A DNA stretch of 64,000 nt from positions 4,712,001-4,776,000 of the forward strand of contig OZ240210.1 of assembly GCA_965197495.1 (NCBI GenBank), given 5' to 3'. Numbering within the stretch: position 1 is the first letter of the stretch; each line of letters opens with the position of its first letter. A model generated the notes under the pieces. The model was not told where the DNA came from and did not search any database. It worked only from the letters and a program-made list of their open reading frames with translations. This document shows, piece after piece, positions 37,613-46,744 of the stretch. The position numbers and the translations under genes are program-made. This stretch comes from SMYC01 sp965197495. Its GTDB lineage: Bacteria; Acidobacteriota; Vicinamibacteria; Marinacidobacterales; SMYC01.

Positions 37613-37635
37613 GCCGGACTCCCATGCACTACAAT
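37607..37635 (+). promoter_or_regulatory. Promoter of VapBC module 1
   Basis: TTGCAG (37607-37612), a 17-bp spacer and TACAAT (37630-37635). The antitoxin ATG is only 7 nt after the -10 element, so transcription should begin at or next to the ATG and give a leaderless mRNA. No Shine-Dalgarno is present. Confidence 0.6.
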
Positions 37636-37642
37636 GTGGTGC

Positions 37643-37927
37643 ATGAATAAAACTGAGGTCTACAGCTGGCGTATCAGCCCTGAATTGAAGGCCAGGCTGG
37701 AAGAGGCGGCCCGCGCCGAGAGCATAAGCGTGGCGCGGCTGCTCGAGCAGATCGTGACAGAGTGGGTGGGACGGACAGGCAGCGCGGCCGACGACGAGGA
37801 AGAGCAACGGCGACTTCACGCGGAAGCGGCTAAGCACATAGGCAAGATTCGCGGGGGAGATCCTCTGCGCGCGCAGGAAGCAAGCCGAAGAGTCTGCGAA
37901 AAGCTGAATAAGAACTATGGGGCCTAA
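37643..37927 (+). CDS. RHH-type antitoxin of a PIN toxin module
   Basis: A 94-residue protein. The N-terminus (V-Y-S-W-R-I-S-P-E-L-K-A-R-L-E-E-A-A-R) and the helix S-V-A-R-L-L-E-Q-I-V form a ribbon-helix-helix DNA-binding fold, followed by a charged tail (D-D-E-E-E-Q-R-R-L-H-A) that would wrap the toxin. It overlaps the toxin gene by 11 bp. By analogy to VapB-type antitoxins it should neutralise the PIN nuclease and repress its own promoter; the palindrome upstream at 37548 is a candidate site but lies upstream of the -35. Confidence 0.8.
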   Translation: MNKTEVYSWRISPELKARLEEAARAESISVARLLEQIVTEWVGRTGSAADDEEEQRRLHAEAAKHIGKIRGGDPLRAQEASRRVCEKLNKNYGA

Positions 37928-38336
37928 GGGGCTCATCGACACCGGTGCCATCCTGGCGTTGATGGATGCTGACGACGAATGGCACGACAAGTGTGCGGAG
38001 TCTTTCCCATCGTTGCGCTTGCCCCTTGCGACCTCGGGCGCCGTTCTTGCTGAAGTTTTTCATCTCCTTGGCCGCCGAACGTTCGAAACCAATGAGACGT
38101 GGCGGTTTCTTCGCTCCGGCGCCGTCACCATCCTCCCTATTACAGATGAGGACACGCCAGATCTCGAACGTATGATGACCAAGTATCGCGAACGGCCGAT
38201 GGACTTCGCTGACGCCACCTTGGTGCGGCTCGCAGAACGCGAGACTCTGGTAACCATTTTCACCATCGACCACGACGACTTCGAGACCTACCGTATCGGC
38301 GCGAAGTCGAAGTTTCGCATCGTCCCACCGCGGTAA
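37917..38336 (+). CDS. PIN-domain toxin (VapC-like)
   Basis: A 139-residue PIN ribonuclease. Catalytic acids are visible in G-L-I-D-T-G-A-I-L-A (first Asp), V-L-A-E-V-F-H-L-L (Glu), M-D-F-A-D-A-T-L-V (third) and T-I-D-H-D-D-F (fourth). The order and length are typical of VapC toxins, which cleave tRNA or rRNA. It is translated from a start overlapping the antitoxin gene. Intact and likely functional. Confidence 0.83.
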   Translation: MGPKGLIDTGAILALMDADDEWHDKCAESFPSLRLPLATSGAVLAEVFHLLGRRTFETNETWRFLRSGAVTILPITDEDTPDLERMMTKYRERPMDFADATLVRLAERETLVTIFTIDHDDFETYRIGAKSKFRIVPPR

Positions 38337-38389
38337 ATCTAGTACGGATTACTGGAAGGGCCATACCCTCGCGACAACCTCCGTTCGGA

Positions 38390-39720
38390 TTACAAGCACC
38401 CGGGTTTCCACATTGGAGGTTCGCCGCCTTCGACTTTCGGCCGCCACATCGTTTCCAGCACCAAGTTCAGATCGATGCGTTCGTAGCCCCACTTCGGGTT
38501 GCCTTCCCAACCTTCGAGCTCGAGCTCGGCGAGTGGTTTGTTCGGCAGCTTCGATGGCGGAGGGACTTCGAGGATCTCCCAGCCGTTAGGATGAAACACC
38601 CGCGCTTTGCCGTTTGGCGGAAGCTCGATGCGGAAGCCATCATCATGAACTCGATGATGATGCCAATTGCATAGATTGGCGAGATTTGGGAGCTTCGTTT
38701 CTCCGTCATCCATCCAGGGTTTGACGTGACGTGCTTGCATAAACGTGCAATCGCACCCCGGCCAGATACAAGTTGGAGTTTCACGGAGCGAAAGTCGAGT
38801 GCGCGCCGTAGCGCGGGCGATATCTTCCGCGTTTTCCTCCCGACATCGAGAACGTTCCCTTCCGCGTCGTGGGTCATCACGACGATCGAGCTGTCGCACG
38901 CCAACCGGCGAGACGTTTCCGCGGAAACGCCGATCCCCCCTTCGAGCACCGACTGTCCCTCGCTCTCCGAGTCTGCGAGCACCGGCTCGTCGACATGGAT
39001 GACGACTTGATAGCGGTCGGCGCTCGTGCCGGGATCGAGCTCTGCGTTCAGCGCCGCTTCAGCGATAACTTGTATCGCTTCGGCCCGGCGACGCTCCGGC
39101 GGTAATTCGTTGTCGTTTTGGTACAGCTTGTCGGATGCCGCTTGGAGGGCTTTCACGAATACCGCGCCGATCTCCGAGGGCAGCCGTCCTCTGATGACGA
39201 GCATCCTGTCCTCATCCGTATAGGTGGTCATGCTTGCGTGCTTTTGCTGGTAATCGACCTGCTCCTCTTCCGCGATGCGGTCGACTTTGCGCCAAGCCCG
39301 GACCATCCGCTCCACCTGTCCGGCGGTGCCGCCGAGCGCGATGGTCAAGAGCTGCTCTTCGTTGTTCGGCGTAGCGACGCGGGTGACCGCGCGCACTTTC
39401 GAGTACGAGATCTGGCCTTTTTCTATCGCGTCACTGATGAGTGATAAGCGGCAAGTTCGCGAGAGCCCGGGCCACGCGGATCTTCTCACGCGCCGCCCCG
39501 GCGTTGAGCCCGATGCGCCAGGACAGCCAGTGCGCGCATGTCTTGGCCCCTTGCTGACACCACCCCCCTTTCTCGTCGAACTCACGCATCAGGACGAGCA
39601 GCCGATAGTCCGCGTTCTGCATCTGAGCGGAAAGGACGGCAATTTCTTCGGCGAGCTCGTCGTTGCGGATCGTGTCGGGGTGGTAAACGGTTGCAGGAGG
39701 CCCATTTTCTCGGTTGCCAT
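38390..39720 (-). pseudogene. DUF222 / HNH endonuclease (13E12-like) with several frameshifts
   Basis: The ATG at 39720 follows a good promoter. The frame changes within the first few codons (A4 run near 39709), giving N-D-E-L-A-E-E-I then Y-R-L-L-V-L-M-R-E-F-D and C-A-H-W-L-S-W-R. It changes again near 39440 to reach S-Y-S-K-V-R-A-V-T-R-V-A-T-P and G-V-S-A-E-T-S-R-R-L-A-C, and near 38790 to reach the HNH motif (C-I-W-P-G-C, R-H-V-K-P-W, N-L-A-N-L-C-N-W-H-H-H-R-V-H). The family matches the REP13E12 repeats of mycobacteria and is often linked with mobile DNA. The pieces together give ~440 residues. Not functional as read. Confidence 0.8.
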
Positions 39721-39729
39721 GATGGATGT

Positions 39730-39759
39730 ATTTTAGGTGAAATCGTGGTCAAAAGTCAA
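39730..39759 (-). promoter_or_regulatory. Promoter of the DUF222-HNH gene
   Basis: On the minus strand TTGACT (39759-39754), an 18-bp spacer and TAAAAT (39735-39730), with the ATG 9 nt further on. It lies in an AT-rich spacer (39723-39805) unlike the GC-rich surroundings. The short distance to the ATG again suggests little or no leader. Confidence 0.5.
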
Positions 39760-40894
39760 ATTGGTTGTGTTTGTATCTTCCTTTGTTTCATATATTTGTA
39801 AGGAATTAATTTGTGGATCCAGGGAAATTCATGCGGGCGATAACGGCCTGGAAGCGGGGGTCGGACCGCAGGGGATTCCAGATGGGCTCGACCTTCAGAT
39901 AGGCGAAGTAAAAGCTTCTGGCAAACGGAGGCTCCTCGATCGCGACCTCGAGCTGATCTAAGGCTTTGTCGTTCTCACCCAGACCCAAGTGGACGAGCGC
40001 AAGCTCGGTCGCCGAGCCCCATCCCTCTTGAATTTTCTTCTCCACCTCTTGAAGCACTTGCATAGCGGCCGGGCGCTGACCTGCCTGCGCGTAGGCATAC
40101 CCCAATAGAGATTCGAAGAACCGGGGCCATTGTGAACGACCAATCTCGAATCGCGAGATGACTTCATCCAGCTTGCCGTTCTGAAGCAATACCAGACCCG
40201 CGGCTATTTGTGCATGATAAAAGTCAGGAACGAGCTCGATCGCGCGCTCGTAGTACTCGAGCGCCTCGTCCAACCGTCCGACATAGTAGTGATGCCAACC
40301 GGCGATGCTGAACAAGATCGACGAAACAGGATCGAGCTCGATGCCGCGCTGGATGTCACCGATCGCTTCCTCGTGCCGCCCAACGATGGTCAAGTAGTAG
40401 GAGCGGCAGATGTAGCCGCCCGCCGAGCTCGGTTCGATTTCGACGCCCCGATTCATTACCTGTTCGGCGGCCGCCCAGTCCCACTCGAACCAGGTGCGCA
40501 GCAGTCCGAGTGTTCCGTACGCCTGTCCGAGGCCCGGATCGAGCGCGATCGCTTTTTCCGCGTGGAATTTCGCCTTCGGTAACACGTCGATGCCGCGGAA
40601 GAGACTCAAGCCGACGCCCCCGCCGGCGAGATAGACGTCTGCTAGCCCAGCATGGGCGCGGGCGGAATCAGGAGCCAGCTCCAACGCTTCCTCGAAATGC
40701 CCCCGGGCGGCTTTCATCCCGTCCTCGGTAAACTTGTACCAATGATGACGGCCGAGGAGACAGAGGTTGTAAGCGTCCACGTCGCTCATCGTTCGCTTCG
40801 TGGTGCTTGCCTTTTCCTGGCTGAGAAGCTCGACTTTCAGTTGGGACACGACTGCCAGAGAAATTTCGTCCTGAATGTCGAACACGTTGGTTAA

Positions 40895-41482
40895 TGTCCC
40901 ACTCGGGGATGGTTGAAATCCCACGCCTTTAGGCGAAGCCTTTAGGAGGCTTGGGGTACGATCCCCAGGTGAAAGGATATCGTAAATCATCGCACACGAC
41001 GTACCAGTTAAACTATCACTTCGTATTTATCACGAAGTACCGCAAGCCGGCCTTGAGAGGGGATGTAGCGGTTCGTCTCCGGGATCTCATCCGGGAGATC
41101 TGTGCTCGGAACCAGATAGAAATACTGAAGGGTCATGTGCGGCCTGAGCACGTGCACCTGTTGCTGAGCGTGCCGCCGAATTTGTCGCCGAGTCGAGTGA
41201 TGCAGTTGATCAAGGGTAAGACGTCGAATCGTCTGATGCGCGACTTACGGACGATGCGGAAGGAGTTCTGGGGTCGGCACCTACGGGCACGGGGTTACTT
41301 CGTGGTGACAACGGGCAACGTGACGGATGAGGTGATAGCGAAGTATATAGAGTTGCAGGGTGCCGTGCCCCAGGACGACGATTCTTTCAAGGTCAGTGAG
41401 TAGTGAAACGAGGCAAGGACAAGCCGACTTTAGTCGGCGACGTGAACCCATCGCCTTTAGGCGATGGAGCGCACGCGCTCAG
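40895..41482 (+). mobile_element. IS200/IS605-family element, copy 1 (588 bp)
   Basis: It starts TGTCCCACTCGG directly after TTAA (40891-40894) and ends GCGCTCAG, with no target duplication, as usual for this family. The left end has CGCC-TTTA-GGCG and GCC-TTTA-GG hairpins; the right end has CCGAC-TTTA-GTCGG and CATCGCC-TTTA-GGCGATG hairpins, all with TTTA loops. The boundaries were fixed because precise removal restores the host kinase frame. Three further copies are at 53425, 58732 and 59320. Confidence 0.93.
40969..41403 (+). CDS. tnpA: IS200-type TnpA transposase (Y1 HUH)
   Basis: A 144-residue single-strand transposase from GTG 40969. The HUH metal site is H61-V-H63 (P-E-H-V-H-L-L-L), and the catalytic tyrosine is Y126 in A-K-Y-I-E-L-Q, with the conserved Gln four residues on. 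It cuts and joins single strands at the hairpin ends, targeting the base after TTAA. No TnpB accompanies it. A hairpin (TGGGG/CCCCA) just upstream may bury the start region and limit translation. It appears intact. Confidence 0.93.
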   Translation: MKGYRKSSHTTYQLNYHFVFITKYRKPALRGDVAVRLRDLIREICARNQIEILKGHVRPEHVHLLLSVPPNLSPSRVMQLIKGKTSNRLMRDLRTMRKEFWGRHLRARGYFVVTTGNVTDEVIAKYIELQGAVPQDDDSFKVSE

Positions 41483-42664
41483 TTTGCGATCGTAGCGCTC
41501 CGACCAAAGCTGATAGCCGTCCGCGATGTTGACGAGCTGCGTCGTGATGCGAATGCGGTCGCCCGATTTGCGCACACTGCCTTCCAGCAAAGTCTCGACG
41601 TTGAGAATTTTGCCGATCTCTCGCACGTCGTGCTGTTTTCCTTTGAATGCGAACGCGGAAGTGCGCGCCACGACCCGGAGCCCTCTGACCCGAGAGAGGG
41701 CATTGATGATCTCCTCGGCCATCCCGTCGCAGAAATATTCCTGCTCGGGATCGGCGCTCGTGTTAGAAAAGGGCAGCACCGCAACGGAGGGCTCCTTGGG
41801 TGCGACAGAGGATTCCGAAACAGAAAGCGCATCGACGAGGTCTTGCGTGCGAGGCCAACGCTCGTCGGGATCTTTGTTGAGACATCGCGCCACAATGCCG
41901 GCGAACGTCATGGCTTCGGCATCGAGATCGATATCATCGTTCAAGATAGCGGCGAGAGTCTCGGCTGGGGTCTCACGGCCAAAGGCGCGTTTGCCGGTCT
42001 CCATCTCGTAGACGATGGCGCCGAACGAGAACTGGTCCGAGCGAAAGTCTCCGCTCTGGCCTTTCGCTTGCTCGGGAGCCATATAGCCGACCGTACCGAG
42101 AATCGTTCCCGGTGTCGTGGCGACGTTGGCGATGGTCGAAGCTTCTGAGTCCACCGTCCACGGTGCAGACAGTTTCGCGAGTCCGAAGTCCACGATCTTC
42201 AGGAAGCCATCTTCGCTGATGATGATGTTCCCAGGTTTGAGATCGCGATGTACGATCCCGGCCTGATGCGCCTTCGCCATTCCCGCTGCTAGTTGCGCGA
42301 CGTAGCGGACCACTTTGTCGTGAGGAAGAGGTCCGCCTGCGAGCATTTCTCGCAGCGTGACACCAGCCACATACTCCATCACGATGTAGGGCGCGCCTTG
42401 TTGCTCGCCCAGGTCGTGGACCGTGACGATATTCGGATGGTTGAGCGCCGAGGCCGCGCGGGCTTCTTGCTCGAAGCGCCACAACCGTTCCGAGTCGTCG
42501 GCGAGCTCCGGGCGAAGCACTTTTATGACGACATGGCGGTCGAGCTTGAGATCTTTGGCTTTGTAGACCTCGCCCATACCCCCGGCCCCAATGGGCGCGA
42601 GGATTTCATAGGGGCCCAGACGAGCTCCGGGGTTTAGAGGCACCGCCGTAATCTAGTCGTTCGA

Positions 42665-42775
42665 TGGCAGAGAATCAACCGTATGGTCGGGGCTTGGAGA
42701 ATCGAACCGTCTTCACGTCGAACTGGACGGAGGAGTTGAAGCGGCTCGTCAAGGATGGGCCCACGGACAACTGAC
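42665..42775 (+). pseudogene. C-terminal tail of a PD40-type kinase or propeller, remnant
   Basis: A 36-codon frame ending T-S-N-W-T-E-E-L-K-R-L-V-K-D-G-P-T-D-N. Acidobacterial kinases with WD40/PD40 domains typically end N-W-F-x-E-L-x-R-L-V-P. No upstream part of such a gene is present, so this is probably only the end. It leads directly into the palindromic repeat at 42757-42848, as a similar P-T-D-N ending does at 37527. Confidence 0.4.
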
Positions 42776-42848
42776 GGCAAAAACGTTTCCGCGGAAACGC
42801 CGATGCCTCTTTCGAGCGTTGATCGTCGGGCGCTACGTGACTTGCTGA
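42757..42848. repeat. Palindrome-containing repeat upstream of VapBC module 2
   Basis: Second copy of the repeat at 37527-37612, with the same perfect palindrome CGTTTCCGCGGAAACG (42784-42799). Read on the minus strand it encodes S-T-L-E-R-G-I-G-V-S-A-E-T-F, which resembles L-E-G-G-I-G-V-S-A-E-T-S in the DUF222-HNH gene, so the repeat may derive from such a gene. Confidence 0.65.
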
Positions 42849-42874
42849 CCAAATGCCTATCACTTGTTCCTTGC

Positions 42875-42903
42875 TTGCTTTCCTTACTTATTTTCCTTAC
42901 AAT
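42875..42903 (+). promoter_or_regulatory. Promoter of VapBC module 2
   Basis: TTGCTT (42875-42880), 17-bp spacer, TACAAT (42898-42903), and the antitoxin ATG 6 nt later. The layout is the same as for modules at 37607 and 50005. A leaderless transcript is expected. Confidence 0.6.
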
Positions 42904-42909
42904 ACTACC

Positions 42910-43158
42910 ATGAAAGCAACTCTTACTTCTAAGGGTCAGATTACGATCCCGGCAAGAATTCGACGAAAGCTAGGACTGAAACCGGGACAGGTTCTCGACT
43001 TCGACGAGGAGGCGCCCTATCTCAAGGCCGTACCCGTCTTTGACGAGGAAGCGATGCGTTTCGTACTCGGGTGTGCCAAGAGCCGGACCGGTATGAAGAC
43101 CGCTGAATGGCTGGACGAAACGCGCGGGCGCGTGGAATTACCCGAATCGTCCCCATGA
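42910..43158 (+). CDS. SpoVT/AbrB-type antitoxin
   Basis: An 82-residue protein with the swapped-hairpin AbrB signature A-T-L-T-S-K-G-Q-I-T-I-P-A-R-I-R-R-K-L-G-L followed by P-G-Q-V-L-D-F. The C-terminal half (T-A-E-W-L-D-E-T-R-G-R) would contact the toxin. The stop overlaps the toxin ATG (ATGA), giving tight coupling. It should repress the promoter just upstream and inhibit the PIN toxin. Confidence 0.87.
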   Translation: MKATLTSKGQITIPARIRRKLGLKPGQVLDFDEEAPYLKAVPVFDEEAMRFVLGCAKSRTGMKTAEWLDETRGRVELPESSP

Positions 43159-43553
43159 TTCTCGCTCTCGATTCCTCTGCGCTCCTGTGCATTTTCAATA
43201 ACGAGCCAGGGGCCGCCGCGTGGCTGGAGGCGTTGGTGGGGGCGCGGCGGCAGGGTCCTTTAGTCGTTTGTGAAGTCGTCTACGCGGAGCTCGCTCCCGC
43301 CTTCCCGGAACAGAGTGAGCTTCAGGCGGTGCTGAGTCACCTCGGGGCACGGTTCGATCCCATTCAGAGTCAAGCGGCCTGGCTTGCGGGGAGCACGTTC
43401 AAGACCTATCGCCGGGCGGGTGGCCCACGCGAGCATTTGATCCCGGACTTCCTTATCGCGGCTCACGCCCAAGTGCAGGCAGACCAGCTTGCGGCCACCG
43501 ACCGCGGCTATCTTCGGAAGTACTTTCCCGAACTCCCTTTGCTTCGACCGTGA
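43155..43553 (+). CDS. PIN-domain toxin (VapC-like)
   Basis: A 132-residue PIN nuclease with L-A-L-D-S-S-A-L-L (first Asp), V-V-Y-A-E-L-A (Glu), L-I-P-D-F-L-I-A-A-H-A (third) and A-T-D-R-G-Y-L-R-K-Y-F (fourth). The ending (R-K-Y-F-P-E-L) is common in this VapC branch. ATG overlaps the AbrB antitoxin stop. Intact. Confidence 0.87.
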   Translation: MILALDSSALLCIFNNEPGAAAWLEALVGARRQGPLVVCEVVYAELAPAFPEQSELQAVLSHLGARFDPIQSQAAWLAGSTFKTYRRAGGPREHLIPDFLIAAHAQVQADQLAATDRGYLRKYFPELPLLRP

Positions 43554-43819
43554 TGCATCCTACGCCTCGTTCGCCAAATTGGTGTACTCGGGACCCGCGC
43601 CGCTGCCGAGGATGTGGCCCTCGCGGTGGCCAACGCGTTCGACGGTCGACCACATCGCATCACCTGCCGCTCAGCGCTTGATGAGCACGATCTTTTAACC
43701 CATCTGTCGCGAACCATCCAGTTAGCGACGAGCCGATGGCGTCGGCGCCGTCTCATTTCTATAAACTCTGCCCGTTCAGCAACACGAGGCCGGGGCGCTT
43801 CGGAAAGGTGAGTTGGTAA
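43554..43819. other. Gene-free spacer
   Basis: No domain or structured signal recognised. It contains CATTTCTATAAACTC (near 43755), also found near 26755 just before the duplicated arylsulfotransferase fragment. In both places it lies beside a truncated gene. Confidence 0.35.
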
Positions 43820-44354
43820 ACGTACGGACATCTTCGCTTTCGGTGCGGTGCTCTACGAAATGCTCTCCGGCAGGAAAGCCTTTCCGGGCGAAGATGTTTC
43901 GGAGGTGCTGGCCGCGGTGCTCAAGCTTTCACCGGATTGGGATGCTCTGCCAGCAAGCCGTGTCTCAGAGCTTGTTCGCCGCTGCCTCGAGAAGGACCCT
44001 AGAAAACGCCGTCGGGATATCGGTGATGTGCGGAACGAGCTCGAGGTTGCACGGGACGATCCGTCACCGAGCGTCCCGTCAGCCACCACGGGTCTTCCAT
44101 GGCGATATGCGCTACCGCTGCTGGCGGCGGTAGCGGTGCTCGCTTCGGGAGTCGCATTGTGGACGATTCGCTCGAACATGGTGAGCGATCCAGAAGGTGT
44201 CACGCGATTTGTGGTCGAGGCGGGGCGCCTCACTCCCGCAGACTCCAGCATCGCACTTTCCCCGGGGGGCATGCTGGTCTATGCCGGACACGCCCAAGAT
44301 CGCGGATTGCATCGGCGCTCGATGGGTGCTTTCGAGTGGGAGACTGTAGCCTGA
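43820..44354 (+). pseudogene. Ser/Thr kinase remnant (subdomain IX to linker)
   Basis: The frame enters inside a kinase at R-T-D-I-F-A-F-G-A-V-L-Y-E-M-L-S-G-R-K-A-F-P-G, continues through C-L-E-K-D-P-R-K-R, crosses a transmembrane helix (L-P-L-L-A-A-V-A-V-L-A-S-G-V-A-L-W) and begins a PD40-type domain (S-S-I-A-L-S-P-G-G-M-L-V-Y-A-G) before stopping after a likely frameshift near 44300. The ATP-binding half and the propeller are missing. Non-functional. Confidence 0.72.
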
Positions 44355-44361
44355 CTCGGAA

Positions 44362-44810
44362 TCAATTAAGTCGGCTCCGCGACAACACGAAAGCATGGAG
44401 CTCCAGGATCTGATCGTTCGTCAGCAGTGAGCCGAACGCGGGCATCGTCGTCCCGGGAACGCCGCTCGAGGTCTTGTCGACGAAACGCGACACCTCGAGC
44501 GTGGTTCCGAATAGATTCGGACCGCTCCCGCCGCCGGATTTGTGGCAACCCACGCAGCGTCCGCGATAGGTGCGCTCGGCCCGGGCCATCGCGTCGACGT
44601 CTCCGATGAACGGATTCGATTCGCTGGAGGACTGCGTCGGCTGCGGTGCATTCAAACCGGCGATCGGCTCCGAGCCTTCGGTCGCAGGAAAGCCGTAGCC
44701 GGGCAAGACGCGGCCGCCGAGGGTATGGCCGGGCGGCCCGTCTCGGGATCGAGGCCGAAGGCCCAGTTGATGCCGGGCACGATGGATTGCATCGGTTTGA
44801 TTCGACTGGG
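44362..44810 (-). pseudogene. PQQ-dependent dehydrogenase, C-terminal fragment with cytochrome c
   Basis: Around 44750-44800 one frame gives I-N-W-A-F-G-L-D-P-E-T-G-R-P, the conserved propeller segment of PQQ alcohol dehydrogenases. Another frame then gives E-P-I-A-G-L-N-A-P and a cytochrome c domain with the haem motif C-V-G-C-H and M-P-A-F-G-S as the likely Met ligand, ending S-R-S-R-L-N. The N-terminal part of what is probably the same gene is at 46745-47098, with the transglycosylase gene and two IS fragments between. Most of the propeller is gone. Confidence 0.68.
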
Positions 44811-44831
44811 GGGCGTGGGCGGTTTTGCGCT

Positions 44832-45632
44832 CTACCGGTTGGTCCCGCAGCACGTTTCGCCCTCGGCTGTGTACCTGTTCTTCAGCCGCTCGTAGACACC
44901 TAAGACCCTGGGCGCGTAATCTCGCGTCTCGTCAGCTATGAGAGCACTGCCCTCTTGGAAGTAATGCGCGTTCTCGGGCCCGCCGTTATACTCGGCTAAA
45001 ACCACTTTGACGTCCTCGTGCTTCGAGTGGAGGATGTCGAAATACAGAGCTGCCATCTCGGTGTTCTTCTCAGGGTCATAAAGCATTTCGTCCGAGTACT
45101 CCCAGTTGAGCGTCCGTGCCAACAAGCGTCCTGTCACCGGCCAGATCTGATACAGGCCCTTGGCGTCGGCGCGGCTAGTCGCCGAGCGATCATACCCACT
45201 TTCCACAATCCCGACCGCCAAGAACATGAGAGGATCCACAGAAGGATACTTCTCCGAAGCGCTCAGGGCTAGATCCGCATAATCGGTGGCTTCATGGAAG
45301 CTCAGGTTTAGATTCGTACGCAAGATTTCGTCTCGGATCCCAACCAGCAGCAGCTGGCGCCTGGAGGCGAAGTGGATTCCCGCGCCGAGCTGTGCAATCC
45401 TTGTCTCGGTCGCCGACGCCGTTCGCGGGAGCTCTCGCTGAATCTCCGCGGCGCGGTGAATGGCCAACGACGCGGCGCATAGGCTCGTTGCTAGCAAAAG
45501 AGGCAGGCAGAGCGAGGCAACGGCCTGATAGCCCGAGCCTCGGCGAACCGCCTGAGAGCCAGGAGTCTGGTTCGACTTCAGCAACTGCCTGAGCTCTCGC
45601 CGCTTGGCTGACGGCAGGCCGGTAAACCGCAT
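44832..45632 (-). CDS. Lytic transglycosylase (SLT domain)
   Basis: A 266-residue protein with a basic N-terminus and one membrane helix (A-S-L-C-L-P-L-L-L-A-T-S-L-C-A-A-S-L). The SLT domain shows the catalytic glutamate in V-G-I-V-E-S-G-Y-D, then A-K-G-L-Y-Q-I-W-P-V-T-G and V-L-A-E-Y-N-G-G-P-E-N-A. It would cleave peptidoglycan glycan strands in the periplasm with anhydro-MurNAc formation. The last residues (C-C-G-T-N-R) come from the junction with the dehydrogenase fragment, so the native end may be altered. Confidence 0.8.
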   Translation of the reverse strand: MRFTGLPSAKRRELRQLLKSNQTPGSQAVRRGSGYQAVASLCLPLLLATSLCAASLAIHRAAEIQRELPRTASATETRIAQLGAGIHFASRRQLLLVGIRDEILRTNLNLSFHEATDYADLALSASEKYPSVDPLMFLAVGIVESGYDRSATSRADAKGLYQIWPVTGRLLARTLNWEYSDEMLYDPEKNTEMAALYFDILHSKHEDVKVVLAEYNGGPENAHYFQEGSALIADETRDYAPRVLGVYERLKNRYTAEGETCCGTNR

Positions 45633-45658
45633 GCCATGGACGGGCTCTTCTGAATTAT

Positions 45659-45810
45659 GGTTCTCCTGTCGTTTCGGGGGATCTGATTTGTGTTGGAGGG
45701 CATGGCCTATGGACGCTGCCGCGATTGTGGAAAACGCCGGAAACTCCAGGCGAGAGAGGCGTTTAGGGAAAGGTTGTGAGCACGTACAAACGTGGAGCGG
45801 CGTTTTCGGT
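45659..45810 (+). mobile_element. ISL3 left-end fragment (third copy)
   Basis: Starts with the ISL3 terminal repeat GGTTCTCCTG and is nearly identical to 33911 onwards, with two iterons. It stops inside the second iteron (GGCGTTTTC) where the IS3 fragment begins at 45811. No right end is present. Confidence 0.85.
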
Positions 45811-46744
45811 ACGTGTCAACAACTTTGAGACACTCGCGAGCTGCATTTAGTGAGCCTCGATTAGCGTCGGGAGGCTCGTGGCGCCGGTGCGGTCCACATC
45901 TGCATCGATCGAGATCTCGTTTCGTGGAGCAGAAAAAGGGGGTACCCCAGGTATGGACGCCGCCGCGAGATGTGGCTTGTGCGGCATTCAGGAGCGTCGT
46001 TTTCTCCGTCGGCGGGTTGATCCAAGCCTGAGGAGGCAAAACGGGAGGTTGTGGCGTTCCGCGAACGAAGCGTTCGGGATGAGTCCGATGAGCTTCGAGA
46101 AGGATCTGGCGCCGAGCGGTGGTGAGCTGTTCGGCGCGACCATAGTGAACGTCGGCCGGCGTCATGAAGCCGATTCCTGAGTGCCGGTGCTCGTAGTTGT
46201 AGTAGTCGAAGAAACCGCCGCAGAACAGCCGGCCGTCTTCGGCGGAACCAAAACGGCTCGGAAACTGAGGGCAGTACTTCATCGTCTTGAACTGGGACTC
46301 GGAGTAGGGATTGTCGTTCGAGACGTAAGGTCTGGAGTGGGTCTTGGTAACTCCGAGGTCAGCCAGGAGCAGAGCCACGGGCTTGCTTCTCATCGAGCTG
46401 CCACGGTCCGCGTGAAGGGTGAGCTGGTCGGGTTCAATGTCCTGCTTGCGACAGCTCTCGGCGATGAGGCGTTGCGCGAGCGCCGCACTTTCTCGGTGAG
46501 CCAGCATCCAGCCAACCACGTAGCGGGAGAAGATGTCGAGGATGACGTAGAGGTAGTAGTAGGTCCACTTGACGGGGCCACGAAGCTTCGTAATATCCCA
46601 CGACCAAACCTGGTTGGGCGCTTCGGCCAGCAGCTCCGGCTTCGTGTAGTTCGGATGGCGCCGTTGGTTCCGGCGCTCTCGGACCTCGCCGTGCTCCTCC
46701 AAAATCCGATACATCGTGCGAATCGAGCAGAGGTAGGTTCCCTA
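45811..46744 (-). mobile_element. IS3 fragment (second copy) with partial orfB
   Basis: Near-identical to 842-1772 of the complete IS3 copy. It keeps the left terminal repeat and the C-terminal ~280 codons of orfB, including the full catalytic triad, but orfA, the start of orfB and the right end are gone. A one-base insertion near 45970 (AGATGTGG where copy 1 has AGAGTGG) also shifts the orfB C-terminus. The cut at ~46744 joins the dehydrogenase N-terminal fragment. Confidence 0.88.

Larger units (their letters stand above)
39806..42643 (-). pseudogene. Ser/Thr kinase with TolB-like and TPR domains, split by IS200 copy 1
   Basis: The N-terminal part (42643 to ~41483) holds a full Hanks kinase (G-A-G-G-M-G-E-V-Y, V-I-K-V-L, H-R-D-L-K-P-G-N, D-F-G-L-A-K, G-Y-M-A-P-E-Q) and a TolB-like domain (S-V-A-V-L-P-F-S-N-T-S-A-D). 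The IS200 element (40895-41482) cuts after R-Y-D-R-K. The TPR part resumes T-N-V-F-D-I-Q-D-E-I and runs to 39806. Taking out exactly the 588-bp element restores R-Y-D-R-K-L-T-N-V in frame, giving a ~750-residue protein. No transmembrane helix is obvious between kinase and TolB domain. The truncated kinase half may still be made. Confidence 0.87.
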
